This document shows positions 24,962 through 33,862 of a stretch of 64,000 bases of DNA, in pieces (within the stretch, counting starts at the first letter, position 1; each line of letters opens with the position of its first letter). Under the pieces are notes generated by a model. The model searched no databases, had not been told where the DNA came from, and was given only the letters and a program-made list of their open reading frames with translations. A program made the translations under genes and the position numbers. Source of the stretch: Bacilli bacterium (GTDB lineage: Bacteria; Bacillota_I; Bacilli_A; RF39; UBA660); contig JAFRHI010000023.1 of NCBI GenBank assembly GCA_017433415.1, forward strand, positions 1-64,000. Reading direction: 5' to 3'.

Positions 24962-26497
24962 ATGAACGAAAATATATTTGATAAGTTAGACTTTGGACCG
25001 TTCAAAGAATTATTAGACAATGATGATATAACCGACGTTTCATATGATAATGGTGGGCAGATTTGGATTCGTTCTCTAACTCAAGGTTCCATGAGGGTTG
25101 AAATAGAAGGCGCAACTCCTGAATTTGTTGAAAAACTTGCTTTTCAATGTTCAAATGTAATGGGAACAACGTTTAATAATGCTAAACCATTTTTGGATGC
25201 AGAGTCATCTGAATTACGTATGAACTTTGTACATCAATCTATAGCAACAAATGGAATTGCCCTAGTTATTCGTAAAACTCCAGCTAAGATTAGACTTGAA
25301 AAAGAAAAATTAATACAAGAAGATTATTTTACACCAGCTATACATGATTTTTTAATAAAATGTGTTCAAGGACATTGTAATATTATGGTTGCTGGTGAAA
25401 CTGGTTCTGGTAAAACAGAATTTATTAAATATTTAGCTAGTCATACGGCTACTAATGAAAAAATTATTACTATTGAAGATACTCTAGAGCTTCATTTAGA
25501 TAAGATTTTTCCGCAAAGAGATATTGTTGCGATGAAGACTAATAATGTAGCTAGTTATTCTGATGTTTTGGTTACTTGTATGCGTCAGAATCCAAAATGG
25601 ATTCTTTTGTCCGAGGTTCGTAGTGCTGAAGCTGTTTCAGCGGTGCGAAATTCTATTTCTTCAGGACATAATATTTTATCAACAATTCATGCGGATAAAG
25701 CATCAGCAATTCCTTATCGTCTTTATTCTTTAATGGAAACAGATTTGGATGTTCATCAGTTCTTATCGACTATTTATCGATATATTCAGTTAGGTGCACA
25801 TATTAAAGCTTTTTATAGTAAAGAATATGGAAAGTTCCATCGTGAACTTGATGAAGTTTGTGAATTTTATGTTGATGATGAAAATGTTCCTAGATCACGA
25901 ATTATTTATCAAAAAATATTTGGAAAACCAATGATGTGTCGTCCTAGTGATCATTTGATTGAATATTTGGAAAATCAAAATATTGATGTTAGAGAGATAG
26001 TAGAGGGTCTTCCATTGGAATTACCAATCATGGAGGCTCGAGATAATAGTAATATTCAAGATGCAAATATTAATCAGAATGTTCAAGAGGTACAACCTGC
26101 TAGTGAACAGGTGGTTTCTAATTCAGTTCCCCCTACAGGTGTTGTTTCGGAGCAAGTAGTTGAAGTTCCTATTACTCAACCAGAAAGTGTTATACCTGCT
26201 GCTCAACCAGAAAATGTTATACCTGTTGTTCAGCCGGATAATGAAGTTGTTTCGGCACCGGTTGCTGTTAGTGAGCCAATTGAACAACAAAATGTGGTAA
26301 ATACAAATGAAATTATTAATGGACAAGCGCCAAGCGTTCCTGTGATGCAAAATGCTACGGATGTTCAGTTGGCAGCTATTCCAGCAGTTAATTCGTTTGT
26401 TCCACAGCAACAAGTGGTAATTGAGACACCTGTTAATAATGTGGTGTCACCAGTAGGGAATACACCATTGAATGGGCTTGCTAAGCTTGAGGAATAA
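24962..26497 (+). CDS. cpaF: CpaF/TadA-type secretion ATPase (VirB11 superfamily) with Q/P/V-rich tail
   Basis: The 511-residue protein has an N-terminal domain, then Walker A GETGSGKT (residues 145-152), an Asp box IITIEDTLEL, Walker B region WILLSEVRSAEA and the His box STIHADKA. It powers Tad pilus assembly at the inner face of the membrane. Residues after about 360 form an unusual low-complexity tail with short repeats (QPESVIP, QPENVIP, QPDNEV). This tail is absent from ordinary CpaF and may bind a partner. Neighbours CpaB, TadB and TadC confirm the assignment. Confidence 0.92.
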   Translation: MNENIFDKLDFGPFKELLDNDDITDVSYDNGGQIWIRSLTQGSMRVEIEGATPEFVEKLAFQCSNVMGTTFNNAKPFLDAESSELRMNFVHQSIATNGIALVIRKTPAKIRLEKEKLIQEDYFTPAIHDFLIKCVQGHCNIMVAGETGSGKTEFIKYLASHTATNEKIITIEDTLELHLDKIFPQRDIVAMKTNNVASYSDVLVTCMRQNPKWILLSEVRSAEAVSAVRNSISSGHNILSTIHADKASAIPYRLYSLMETDLDVHQFLSTIYRYIQLGAHIKAFYSKEYGKFHRELDEVCEFYVDDENVPRSRIIYQKIFGKPMMCRPSDHLIEYLENQNIDVREIVEGLPLELPIMEARDNSNIQDANINQNVQEVQPASEQVVSNSVPPTGVVSEQVVEVPITQPESVIPAAQPENVIPVVQPDNEVVSAPVAVSEPIEQQNVVNTNEIINGQAPSVPVMQNATDVQLAAIPAVNSFVPQQQVVIETPVNNVVSPVGNTPLNGLAKLEE

Positions 26498-26512
26498 AAG
26501 GAGTTGAGATTA

Positions 26513-27415
26513 ATGTATTTAGAAGAATTGTTTATTATTATTGGAACAGTTGTCTTTATATATATATATAGGAATTATAAAGGTGATAATGTTGGTAAAT
26601 ATATTCTTGGTCAAGTTCAAAGTATGTATGATAGATTTTCTCCTTATTCCTTTAAAGTTGTTAGGGAAAAAACAAAGCAACTTGGACAAGAATATACAGT
26701 TAGACAATATACTATTCAAGTAACGCTTTTTGCTGGCTTTGCTTCAGTAGTTTCCTATTTATATTTTTATAATTTAATTATTAGTGTTATATATGCTCTT
26801 GTTGCGGTGGGATTTGTTCCTTATTTAACCTATTTGCGTTGTAAAAAAACATATTCTGAATTTTTATTTGAACAAATTCAAGTATATACTTCTAATACAA
26901 TTATGGAGTTTGCAACAACTCAATCTTTTGTAAAAGCAATAGAGGGTGTAGCAAATTCGGGAATTTTAGAAGATCCAGTATTAAGTGATGTTAGACAAAT
27001 GATTAATATGAGTTATGATAATGGTACTATTGATGAAGCATTGGATTATATGAGTAAACTATATCCATATTATATTGTTAAAAATATGCATCAATTATTT
27101 TTACAAATAACTAAAGAAGGTGCTCAAAATTCGGCTGATTCATTAGAAAATATGCAACTTGATATTGATATGCTTGTTGAAAACGTATATCGTGATAGAA
27201 TTGAAAGAGCTACTTTCCATAAATCATTTTTACAATTTGGTATAATGCTGTATCTATTGATAATGATTGTTCAGTATTTGTTAGGTAGGGAAACTTATTT
27301 AGTACTGCTGGAAAGATGGTATATTCAGCTATTGATGCATGGAGTATTAGTTATTAATACATATTTCCTTATAAAAGGAGAAAAATACTATTATGAGAAT
27401 GTGGGGGCTGAATAA
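26513..27415 (+). CDS. tadB: TadB-like inner membrane platform protein (T2SSF domain)
   Basis: The protein has an N-terminal helix, a paired helix segment (about 70-105), a T2SSF-type helical domain with IQVYTSNTIMEFATTQSFVKAIE and LFLQITKEGAQNSADSLENM, and two C-terminal helices. TadB forms the platform on which the CpaF ATPase acts. ATG 26513 lies 9 bases after AAGGAG; the in-frame TTG 26504 directly touches the ribosome site and is unlikely. It overlaps tadC by one base (TAATG). Confidence 0.82.
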   Translation: MYLEELFIIIGTVVFIYIYRNYKGDNVGKYILGQVQSMYDRFSPYSFKVVREKTKQLGQEYTVRQYTIQVTLFAGFASVVSYLYFYNLIISVIYALVAVGFVPYLTYLRCKKTYSEFLFEQIQVYTSNTIMEFATTQSFVKAIEGVANSGILEDPVLSDVRQMINMSYDNGTIDEALDYMSKLYPYYIVKNMHQLFLQITKEGAQNSADSLENMQLDIDMLVENVYRDRIERATFHKSFLQFGIMLYLLIMIVQYLLGRETYLVLLERWYIQLLMHGVLVINTYFLIKGEKYYYENVGAE

Positions 27416-28218
27416 TGGAGATAATTCTTGTTGGAGCAATTATAATATTTGTTTTAATATATAATAATACTATTGATAAAGATAAGTTTTTTGCAGATAA
27501 TCAAAAGTATTTGGAAGCTTTAAAAGAAGATGATTATCAGTTTTTAGTTTATGCTAGATATGGAGAAGATGTTGATGTTGATCAATTATATTCTAAACGT
27601 GTTACGATGGCTTTTGTTGCGTTTTTAGTGGTATTGGTTTTATCAATATCTGGTAATGGTTCAGCAGAGATTATAAACTCACAGTTTTTTCTTAATTTGA
27701 TTTTGGCATGTGCTGCGTTTTATGGGGCTTTTAAATTACCATATATGCAATTGAAAAATTATTATAAGCAGCATTTACATGAAATTGATGTTATGCTTCC
27801 ATATTATTTGAAGAGTTTGGAGATTTTGATTCAGCATTATACTGTACCTGTTGCGATAGGTAAATCTATTACTGATGCTCCAGACATATTTAAACCAGGT
27901 CTTAGACGAATGATAGATAGAATTAATGCTGGTGATGCGACGGTAGATCCATATATGGAATTTGCTAATACATATCCGGTAAGAGATTCAATGCGAATGA
28001 TGCGTTTGTTGTATCGTTTAGGAATTGGTTCACAAGAAAGAAAACAAGAAAGGTTAATGATGTTTTCTAGAACAGTGTCTAGTTTACAGAACAAAGCACG
28101 TGAAACAAAGTATAAAGAACGTCTTAATCATATGGAAAGTCAAACTATGATAATGCTTGTTGTTACTGGTGTTGGAGTAATGGTTGTTATTCTTATATCA
28201 ATGATGATGATGTTCTAA
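27415..28218 (+). CDS. tadC: TadC-like inner membrane platform protein (T2SSF domain)
   Basis: The 267-residue protein has an N-terminal helix, two central helices (about 62-107), a T2SSF domain with DVMLPYYLKSLEILIQHYTVPVAIG and a final helix with MLVVTGVGVMVVILISMMM. It pairs with TadB as the second platform subunit. The gene begins within the tadB stop codon, so the two are translationally coupled. Confidence 0.82.
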   Translation: MEIILVGAIIIFVLIYNNTIDKDKFFADNQKYLEALKEDDYQFLVYARYGEDVDVDQLYSKRVTMAFVAFLVVLVLSISGNGSAEIINSQFFLNLILACAAFYGAFKLPYMQLKNYYKQHLHEIDVMLPYYLKSLEILIQHYTVPVAIGKSITDAPDIFKPGLRRMIDRINAGDATVDPYMEFANTYPVRDSMRMMRLLYRLGIGSQERKQERLMMFSRTVSSLQNKARETKYKERLNHMESQTMIMLVVTGVGVMVVILISMMMMF

Positions 28219-28244
28219 AATTAAATATGTATAGTAAAATAATC

Positions 28245-28273
28245 TTGTTTTGAGGAGATTGTTTTGTTATAAT
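28245..28273 (+). promoter_or_regulatory. Internal promoter before the Flp-like pilin
   Basis: TTGTTT (28245-28250), 17-base spacer, TATAAT (28268-28273). A separate promoter immediately before the major pilin fits the need for excess pilin over assembly proteins. Confidence 0.65.
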
Positions 28274-28308
28274 ATATTTGTAATATTATAGAAAGGATTG
28301 ATGAATTA

Positions 28309-28458
28309 ATGAAAGCTGCTACAGGTGAATTAAACTTAACAGTTATTACAATGATTGCAATTGCTGCAATAATTGGATTCTTTTGGTTGTTGTGGCCAAG
28401 TATTAAGAATAACATGAATAATCAATGGAGTAATATTTCTACATATGAAGACAAATAA
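28309..28458 (+). CDS. Flp-like major pilin, 49 residues
   Basis: The short gene has its own promoter and an AGAAAGGATTG ribosome site. The product starts MKAATGELNLTVITM, continues as one hydrophobic helix (IAIAAIIGFFWLLWP) and ends in a polar tail of about 20 residues. The short leader ending in glycine just before a glutamate, followed by a long helix, fits prepilin processing and Flp pilin size. The glutamate is at +1 rather than +5 relative to the glycine, so the cleavage site is uncertain. Position after tadC supports major pilin. Confidence 0.7.
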   Translation: MKAATGELNLTVITMIAIAAIIGFFWLLWPSIKNNMNNQWSNISTYEDK

Positions 28459-28478
28459 TATTTTATAGGAGAGATTAA

Positions 28479-28976
28479 ATGAAAGATGCTTTTGGCGGAA
28501 TAATGAATTTGTTTTTTATTGCTGTATTTATGCTAATTGTTTCAGGATCTTTAGCTTTAGTTGTTAGTTATACTAAGGCGTTTAAGATGAAAAATGAAGT
28601 TATTTCGGTTTTAGAGCGTAATGAAGCAAGTGGTTATAATGAAACTGCAAATGGGAATCCTAGCGGATGTTTTGCACAGGATGGTTCTAATCCTTGCACT
28701 AGCGGTATAAAACAATATGCCGAAAGCATCGGTTATTCTCCATATTCTGTTGATTGCAGTTCGGTTGGTATGGCAGATGGTGTTGATAAGTTATTTTGTT
28801 ACAAATGTGAAGCAAATACTAATGCCAATGCTAAATGGTATGGTAATCAGACAGTATTTTGTACTGTAACAACTCAAGTAGATATTAATTTTCCAATCAT
28901 TAATAAAATTCTAGGATTAAGTTTTTTTAGAGTACATGGGGATACAAGAGTTATTCAAATTCCTAAGTATAGATGA
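28479..28976 (+). CDS. TadE/TadG-like pseudopilin 1
   Basis: The 165-residue protein opens MKDAFGGIMNLFFIAVF, has one helix (about 8-32), then VSYTKAFKMKNEVISVLE and a globular domain with four or more cysteines. It is clearly paralogous to the next gene (shared M-x-DA-x-GG start, YTKAF-x-MK block and the ending V/I-DTKI-like GDTRVIQ). Likely a minor pilin that primes or caps the fibre. Confidence 0.72.
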   Translation: MKDAFGGIMNLFFIAVFMLIVSGSLALVVSYTKAFKMKNEVISVLERNEASGYNETANGNPSGCFAQDGSNPCTSGIKQYAESIGYSPYSVDCSSVGMADGVDKLFCYKCEANTNANAKWYGNQTVFCTVTTQVDINFPIINKILGLSFFRVHGDTRVIQIPKYR

Positions 28977-28985
28977 GGTGATTAA

Positions 28986-29435
28986 ATGCGTGATGCTATA
29001 GGTGGGACTGTAGTCCTAGTTATCATTGTTACTTTCATTGTGATTGTTTTATCATATATGGCATTTAATGTTAATTATACTAAAGCATTTAGAATGAAGG
29101 ATAAGGTTATTTCAATTTACGATGATTATAATGGAAATTGTGAAGCAGCATGTCACGAAGAAATATCTGATTATGCAAAAAAATTAGGATATTATGTTGT
29201 AAATCTTAATTGTCCTGCTCATTTTAATAACTATGGTAATTATTATTGTTATCAGAGAGTTCCAATTAAGGCTTCTGATAGTGATCCAACAAAAACTTAT
29301 AGTGTTGGTGAAAATGAGTACTATCGTATTGTAACAAAAATCAACTTAAATGTTCCGGTTATAAATAATATTTTAGATCTTAATTATTTTTATATTTATG
29401 GTGATACTAAAATATATAGCAATTTTGATAAATAA
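28986..29435 (+). CDS. TadE/TadG-like pseudopilin 2
   Basis: The 149-residue paralogue of the preceding gene has MRDAIGG at its start, one helix (about 8-30), NYTKAFRMKDKVISIYDDY and a cysteine-containing globular part (CEAACHEE, NCPAHF, YYCYQR) ending YGDTKIYS. GAGGTGAT precedes ATG 28986. The pair probably forms a heteromeric minor pilin complex. Confidence 0.72.
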   Translation: MRDAIGGTVVLVIIVTFIVIVLSYMAFNVNYTKAFRMKDKVISIYDDYNGNCEAACHEEISDYAKKLGYYVVNLNCPAHFNNYGNYYCYQRVPIKASDSDPTKTYSVGENEYYRIVTKINLNVPVINNILDLNYFYIYGDTKIYSNFDK

Positions 29436-29452
29436 CGAAGAGGGGCGTAATT

Positions 29453-30472
29453 ATGAATGTATTAATTTCTAATAAACAGCAAAATACTTTATCTGAATTA
29501 GATATTGATATAATCAAGAGTCTTACAGGCAGTTATCAAGCTACGGAAATTGTTGAGATGTTCAAGAATTTCTTTTTTAGTAAAATGATTTTAGATGTTA
29601 GTGCACTAAATAATAATGAAGATATTAAATCATATGAAGTATTAGCAAAAGGATTAGATCCAGATAAAATTATTTTTTTACTTCCAGAAGGAAGTAAATT
29701 GTGTACTCCTAATTTTTTATCCCATTTGATAGGAATGGGAATATATAATTTTACTACTAATGTTAATGGTGTTAAGTATTTGTTAAAAAAACCAAATACT
29801 TTAAATGATGTTGAACATATTAAGAAAATGGCTAATATAAAGAATTCAACAGAAACAGGAGCTGCTGTTGCGACTATTGCACCTACTAGTAATGTGGCAA
29901 AAGGGCCTACTATTATTGGTGTGAGAAATGTTACTGAGCATGCTGGTGCTACTACACTAATTTATATGTTAAAAAAAGAATTGGCTTTTTCTTTTGGGTT
30001 TGATAATGTTGTTGCTGTTGAAATAGGTAAGAATGATTTTCAAATTTTTAATGATAAAAAAATGTTTTCTGTGAGACAAGCGGATATTAAAGAGTTTATA
30101 ACTAAAGCTGCTAATATTAGTATTTTGCTTGTTGATTTGAATGATTGTACTGATGATAGCTTTTGTGGTGATGTTTTATACTTGGTTGAGCCAAGTACAA
30201 TTAAGCTTAATAAGTTAATTAGGCGTAATAAAATAATTTTTACTAAATTGCAAAATCATAAAGTTGTTTTGAATAAAAGTTTGCTTTTAAATAATGATGT
30301 TTATGATTTTGAAAATGAAGCTGGAATTAAAGTTTTTTATAATATGCCACCTTTGGATGAAAGAAAAAGAAATGCTGTTATTAATGATTTCTTAACTAAA
30401 TTGGGTGTCTTTAATAAAAATAGTAGTAGTTCTAGTGGACAGACTAAAATATTTGGTCTGTTTAGACGTTAA
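29453..30472 (+). CDS. tadZ: TadZ/CpaE-like protein with degenerate P-loop
   Basis: The 339-residue protein has a receiver-like N-terminal domain (about 1-125, with FLLPEGSKLCTPNFLSHL), a linker, and a ParA/MinD-like domain. There the usual K-G-G-x-G-K-T loop is replaced by VTEHAGATTL near residue 165, so both signature lysines are missing. TadZ/CpaE proteins place the Tad machine at a cell site and often have divergent ATPase motifs. The C-terminus is Ser-rich and ends IFGLFRR. Confidence 0.7.
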   Translation: MNVLISNKQQNTLSELDIDIIKSLTGSYQATEIVEMFKNFFFSKMILDVSALNNNEDIKSYEVLAKGLDPDKIIFLLPEGSKLCTPNFLSHLIGMGIYNFTTNVNGVKYLLKKPNTLNDVEHIKKMANIKNSTETGAAVATIAPTSNVAKGPTIIGVRNVTEHAGATTLIYMLKKELAFSFGFDNVVAVEIGKNDFQIFNDKKMFSVRQADIKEFITKAANISILLVDLNDCTDDSFCGDVLYLVEPSTIKLNKLIRRNKIIFTKLQNHKVVLNKSLLLNNDVYDFENEAGIKVFYNMPPLDERKRNAVINDFLTKLGVFNKNSSSSSGQTKIFGLFRR

Positions 30473-30478
30473 TATTTG

Positions 30479-30509
30479 TTTGACAAATTTTGTAAAATAA
30501 TATTATAAT
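30479..30509 (+). promoter_or_regulatory. Promoter before the first VirB2-like gene
   Basis: TTGACA (30479-30484) with TATTAT (30501-30506, spacer 16) or TATAAT (30504-30509, spacer 19). It sits exactly between the Tad genes and the T4SS genes. Confidence 0.65.
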
Positions 30510-30530
30510 ATTTATGAAGGAGAGGTTGTT

Positions 30531-30860
30531 ATGTCAAGTTTAATTTTATTTGGTGCTACTGATGCTTGCGGAGGATTATTACCACTTGTAAAAGTAATTT
30601 ATGCTTTTATAAAAGTTCTTATGATTCTTATACCTATTGCCCTTATAATTTTTGGTATAATTGATTTGGGTAAAGCTGTTATTTCTAGTGATGATAAAGA
30701 GGTAAAAGCAGCAACAAGTAGATTAGTAAAAAGATTTATTTATGCAGCAGTTGTATTCTTTGTACCTATCTTAGTTGCAGCAGTTATGAACATAGTAGCT
30801 GCTGGTGGTGAAGGAAACACTACAGGTTGGGAAGCTTGTTGGAATGCAGCTAAACAATAA
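30531..30860 (+). CDS. VirB2/TrbC-like two-helix protein
   Basis: The 109-residue protein has two hydrophobic segments (about 17-45 and 62-88) joined by a charged loop (SSDDKEVKAATSRLVKR). This is the layout of VirB2-like small subunits of T4SS, though without an evident signal peptide. A cysteine precedes the first helix (TDACGG) and one follows the second (WEACWNAAK). FFVPILVAAVM matches the paralogues at 8336 and 30944. It has its own promoter and terminator, fitting a highly expressed subunit. Confidence 0.72.
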   Translation: MSSLILFGATDACGGLLPLVKVIYAFIKVLMILIPIALIIFGIIDLGKAVISSDDKEVKAATSRLVKRFIYAAVVFFVPILVAAVMNIVAAGGEGNTTGWEACWNAAKQ

Positions 30861-30867
30861 TAACTTT

Positions 30868-30898
30868 TAAAATAGCAAATTGATTGCTATTTTTTTTT
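30868..30898 (+). terminator. Terminator after the first VirB2-like gene
   Basis: AAATAGCAA pairs with TTGCTATTT around ATTGA, followed by a run of T. It insulates or attenuates the next gene, which has its own -10 (TATAAT 30921-30926). Confidence 0.85.
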
Positions 30899-30943
30899 GG
30901 TTTTGATATAATTAATATGATATAATATATCCGGAGTGATTTT

Positions 30944-31405
30944 ATGATGAAAAAAGTATTTATTTCCTTGGCTTTAATACTATCTTTATTCTTTACTTTT
31001 CCAGTAGAGTCATTTGCATTAAGTGGGGTAAATGGAGGTACAGCAATAACAGATAGTTTTTATATTTTAAGTGATGATGTTATTATTGATTATGATGATG
31101 ATCAAGAATGTTCTGGGGCTAATTCAATACTTGGAAATCCTGATGATCCGGATTCAGTTGCTTGGTTATTGCAAAAAATACTTAATTATATTAAAATAAT
31201 AGGACCAATTCTAATAGTTGTCTTAAGTAGTGTTGATTTTTCTAAAGTTATTATTAATGGTGATGAAAAAGCTATGAATGGGGCACTTAAGAATTTGGGG
31301 CTTAGACTTATATTTGCAATCTTATTGTTCTTTATACCAGTTATTGTTAATTTCATTTTAGGTATTTTTGGATTAACTTCTGATCCAACGTGTGGATTGC
31401 AATAG
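30944..31405 (+). CDS. VirB2/TrbC-like two-helix protein with signal peptide
   Basis: The 153-residue protein has an N-terminal signal (ends near ESFALSG), an acidic exported segment (VIIDYDDDQECSGAN), then two helices (about 80-100 and 120-142) with LLFFIPVIVNFILGIFGL, which nearly equals the NlpC-fusion protein at 8336. Cysteines again flank the helix pair (ECSG and PTCG). GGAGTGAT precedes ATG 30944. Confidence 0.72.
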   Translation: MMKKVFISLALILSLFFTFPVESFALSGVNGGTAITDSFYILSDDVIIDYDDDQECSGANSILGNPDDPDSVAWLLQKILNYIKIIGPILIVVLSSVDFSKVIINGDEKAMNGALKNLGLRLIFAILLFFIPVIVNFILGIFGLTSDPTCGLQ

Positions 31406-31442
31406 AGGATGATAATAAATCTAATCTGGATGAGGTGATAGT

Positions 31443-33527
31443 GTGTTTTCAGATACATTTTTAGCTAGCAAGAATGTACTCAATTCATCGTTTAGGTGGA
31501 TCATAATAAATATTGATCATGCTGTTTATGGTTTGCTTGAATTGATTTATCAATTGTTTTTTAATGTGGCATCATCAGATTTTTTTAGTAATGCTACAGT
31601 AGTAAAGTTTTATGGTCGAGTTCAATTGATACTTGGTATTTTTATGATGTTTCAACTTGCTATGATTATTCTTAAGGGAATAGTAAATCCAGATAGTTTT
31701 ACAGATAAAAAATCAGGTGCTGGTAATCTTGTTACTAGGGTTATCACAGCTTTGGTATTACTTACGGTGTTAGTTCCTATTAATGTTCCAAAAGATCCAG
31801 CAAGTATGAATGAGTATGAGATTCAGATTAATAATAATGGTCTTTTATTCGGTACTTTATATTCTTTGCAATATAGATTATTAGCTGGTAATGTTTTAGG
31901 AAAACTTATTTTAGGTACTACAGAATCTGATACTTTTGATATTTCTGAAAATGAAGATGGTTTATATGATTCAGCAAAAACTTTTACAGCGACGATAGTT
32001 AGAGGGTTTTATAGGATTAATTTGATTCCATATGAAGAAAGAACGCATGACCCTGATAAGGATGATGCTGAAATTGTAAGTAATAGAATGTGTGAAGATA
32101 TGGGAGATGCACTTGGTGTATATACTTCACCTGATTCCAGTGCGGGAGAAATAATAGCTGTTGCTAACGAAACTTGTTCAGAAAATAAAATTTTAGGATT
32201 ATTAGGTAAGACTGTTAGTGCTTGGGCTGGTAACGAAATGTATATGTTTACTATAATGCCTTTTGTGTCAACAGCAGCAGCAATCATATTTATTCTCATT
32301 TTTATTAGTTTTACAATTGATGTTGCGGTGAGGGCAATAAAACTTGCTGTTTTAAGGTTGATTGCACCTATTCCTATAATTAGTTATATGGATCCAAAAG
32401 GATCAAAAGATAGTGCGTTTAATGCTTGGGTAAAAAGCTTAACATCTACTTATCTTGATTTGTTTGTTAGATTAGCAACTATTTATTTTGTATTATTTAT
32501 AATTAGAGATATGATTAGTAATGGTATTGTTGTTGGTGGCTCAGGTCTTTTAAAAACTTTATCAATTATTGCCATTTGGATAGGATTATTTGTCTTTGCT
32601 AAGCAGGCTCCTAAATTTATTAGACAAATTTTAGGTTTAAAAGAAGATGCTGGAAAAGGAATATTCAGTGGTCTTGGTGCAGCGATGGCTGTAGGGGCAA
32701 TGGCTGGTGGTGTTACTAGTGGTGCTCTTTCTCGTGCTGCTGCTTCGAAACAAAATGGCGGTAAGTTCTTTAGTAATGTTGGAGCTGGAATTGTTGGTGC
32801 AATTGGTGGTGGTGTTAATTCTGGTAGGGCTTTCTTTGGATCAGATAAAGCTAATCGTAAATCTGTTATGGAACAAAGAAGGGCATATAATGCTAGAAAT
32901 TATTCTAATGCAGCTGATGACTCTACTTTTAAGGGTAGATTTGCGGCTAGTATGGCAAGTAATTTAGGTTTAAGAAATAAACAAGAAAAACTTGATACTA
33001 AACAAGCTTATTATAATGCAGCTAATGATGCATGGTCTAGAATGGATGCAGCTTTAAGTGGAGATGATAAATATAAGACTAAGGGAAAAACGATAGGCGA
33101 TGCATTTTCTGCTACTAAACAATATTCTGTTAAGGAAGCTAGTGATATTTATACAGCTATGAAAAATAGTGGTAAATATAGTGTTGCTGAACTTCGTGAA
33201 GCAGAAGAATATGTTAAGGAAATTAAGAAAGATACATATGGAAAAATCATTAAGGATAGAAAGAATAAAGTTAAACTTGATTCTCGTGGCGAACAAATAT
33301 ATGGTGCAGCAGAAACTATATTTAAAGTTGGTTCTGCATATTCTAATGATGCAGATGAAATCTTTGTTAGCTTTAAAGGTAAGGATAAATTGGAAAATGT
33401 TGATTATGGTGATTTGAAAGGTGGAAGTCTTGGAGCTAAACGTGAGGCTGATAAAATTAAAGCTAGTTCTGAATATGCTGCGGCTAAAGCAGATGCTGCT
33501 CGTGTTGCGCAAAATAATAAGAAATAA
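31443..33527 (+). CDS. VirB6/TrbL-like T4SS channel protein
   Basis: The 694-residue protein has about seven hydrophobic segments between residues 20 and 400, including VQLILGIFMMFQLAMIIL and AVLRLIAPIPIISYMDPKG, the conserved polytopic core of Gram-positive VirB6-like proteins. A Gly/Ala-rich stretch (about 410-470) leads to a charged helical cytosolic tail. It should form the inner membrane pore. The start is GTG 31443 behind GAGGTGAT. Confidence 0.8.
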   Translation: MFSDTFLASKNVLNSSFRWIIINIDHAVYGLLELIYQLFFNVASSDFFSNATVVKFYGRVQLILGIFMMFQLAMIILKGIVNPDSFTDKKSGAGNLVTRVITALVLLTVLVPINVPKDPASMNEYEIQINNNGLLFGTLYSLQYRLLAGNVLGKLILGTTESDTFDISENEDGLYDSAKTFTATIVRGFYRINLIPYEERTHDPDKDDAEIVSNRMCEDMGDALGVYTSPDSSAGEIIAVANETCSENKILGLLGKTVSAWAGNEMYMFTIMPFVSTAAAIIFILIFISFTIDVAVRAIKLAVLRLIAPIPIISYMDPKGSKDSAFNAWVKSLTSTYLDLFVRLATIYFVLFIIRDMISNGIVVGGSGLLKTLSIIAIWIGLFVFAKQAPKFIRQILGLKEDAGKGIFSGLGAAMAVGAMAGGVTSGALSRAAASKQNGGKFFSNVGAGIVGAIGGGVNSGRAFFGSDKANRKSVMEQRRAYNARNYSNAADDSTFKGRFAASMASNLGLRNKQEKLDTKQAYYNAANDAWSRMDAALSGDDKYKTKGKTIGDAFSATKQYSVKEASDIYTAMKNSGKYSVAELREAEEYVKEIKKDTYGKIIKDRKNKVKLDSRGEQIYGAAETIFKVGSAYSNDADEIFVSFKGKDKLENVDYGDLKGGSLGAKREADKIKASSEYAAAKADAARVAQNNKK

Positions 33528-33544
33528 AAAGGGTGTGATATTAA

Positions 33545-33862
33545 GTGTATGATAATTATTTAATACCTGCTAATACGAAGCGGGGACAATTATTATTAGG
33601 TATGTTTAGATTGTTCGATCTACTATTATTTGGCGGTGGTGTGTTAGTTACATTGTTACTTGTTGCATTTTTACCTATGACAAGTACTTTTGTGACAATA
33701 CTAGTTGTAAGTCCGGCAATAATTACTGGTTTTTTGGTAATGCCGGTTCCTTATTATCATAATATGCTTAATATTATTGTTGAGATATATGAATTCTTCT
33801 TTGTAAATCCAAGGGAATATGAATGGAAAGGTTGGTGTTATAGAGGTGGCAAAAGGAAATAG
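33545..33862 (+). CDS. PrgI/VirB3-like small membrane protein
   Basis: The 105-residue protein has two adjacent helices (about 20-70) after a short polar start, and a basic tail. This size, topology and position directly before VirB4 fit PrgI-family (VirB3-like) proteins of Gram-positive T4SS. The likely start is GTG 33545. It overlaps the next gene by up to 44 bases. Confidence 0.7.
   Translation: MYDNYLIPANTKRGQLLLGMFRLFDLLLFGGGVLVTLLLVAFLPMTSTFVTILVVSPAIITGFLVMPVPYYHNMLNIIVEIYEFFFVNPREYEWKGWCYRGGKRK

Noticed and set aside
32707-33512. Alternative frames on both strands in the VirB6-like tail
   Set aside because: They arise from low-complexity Ala/Lys-rich codons; no start signals or family motifs.
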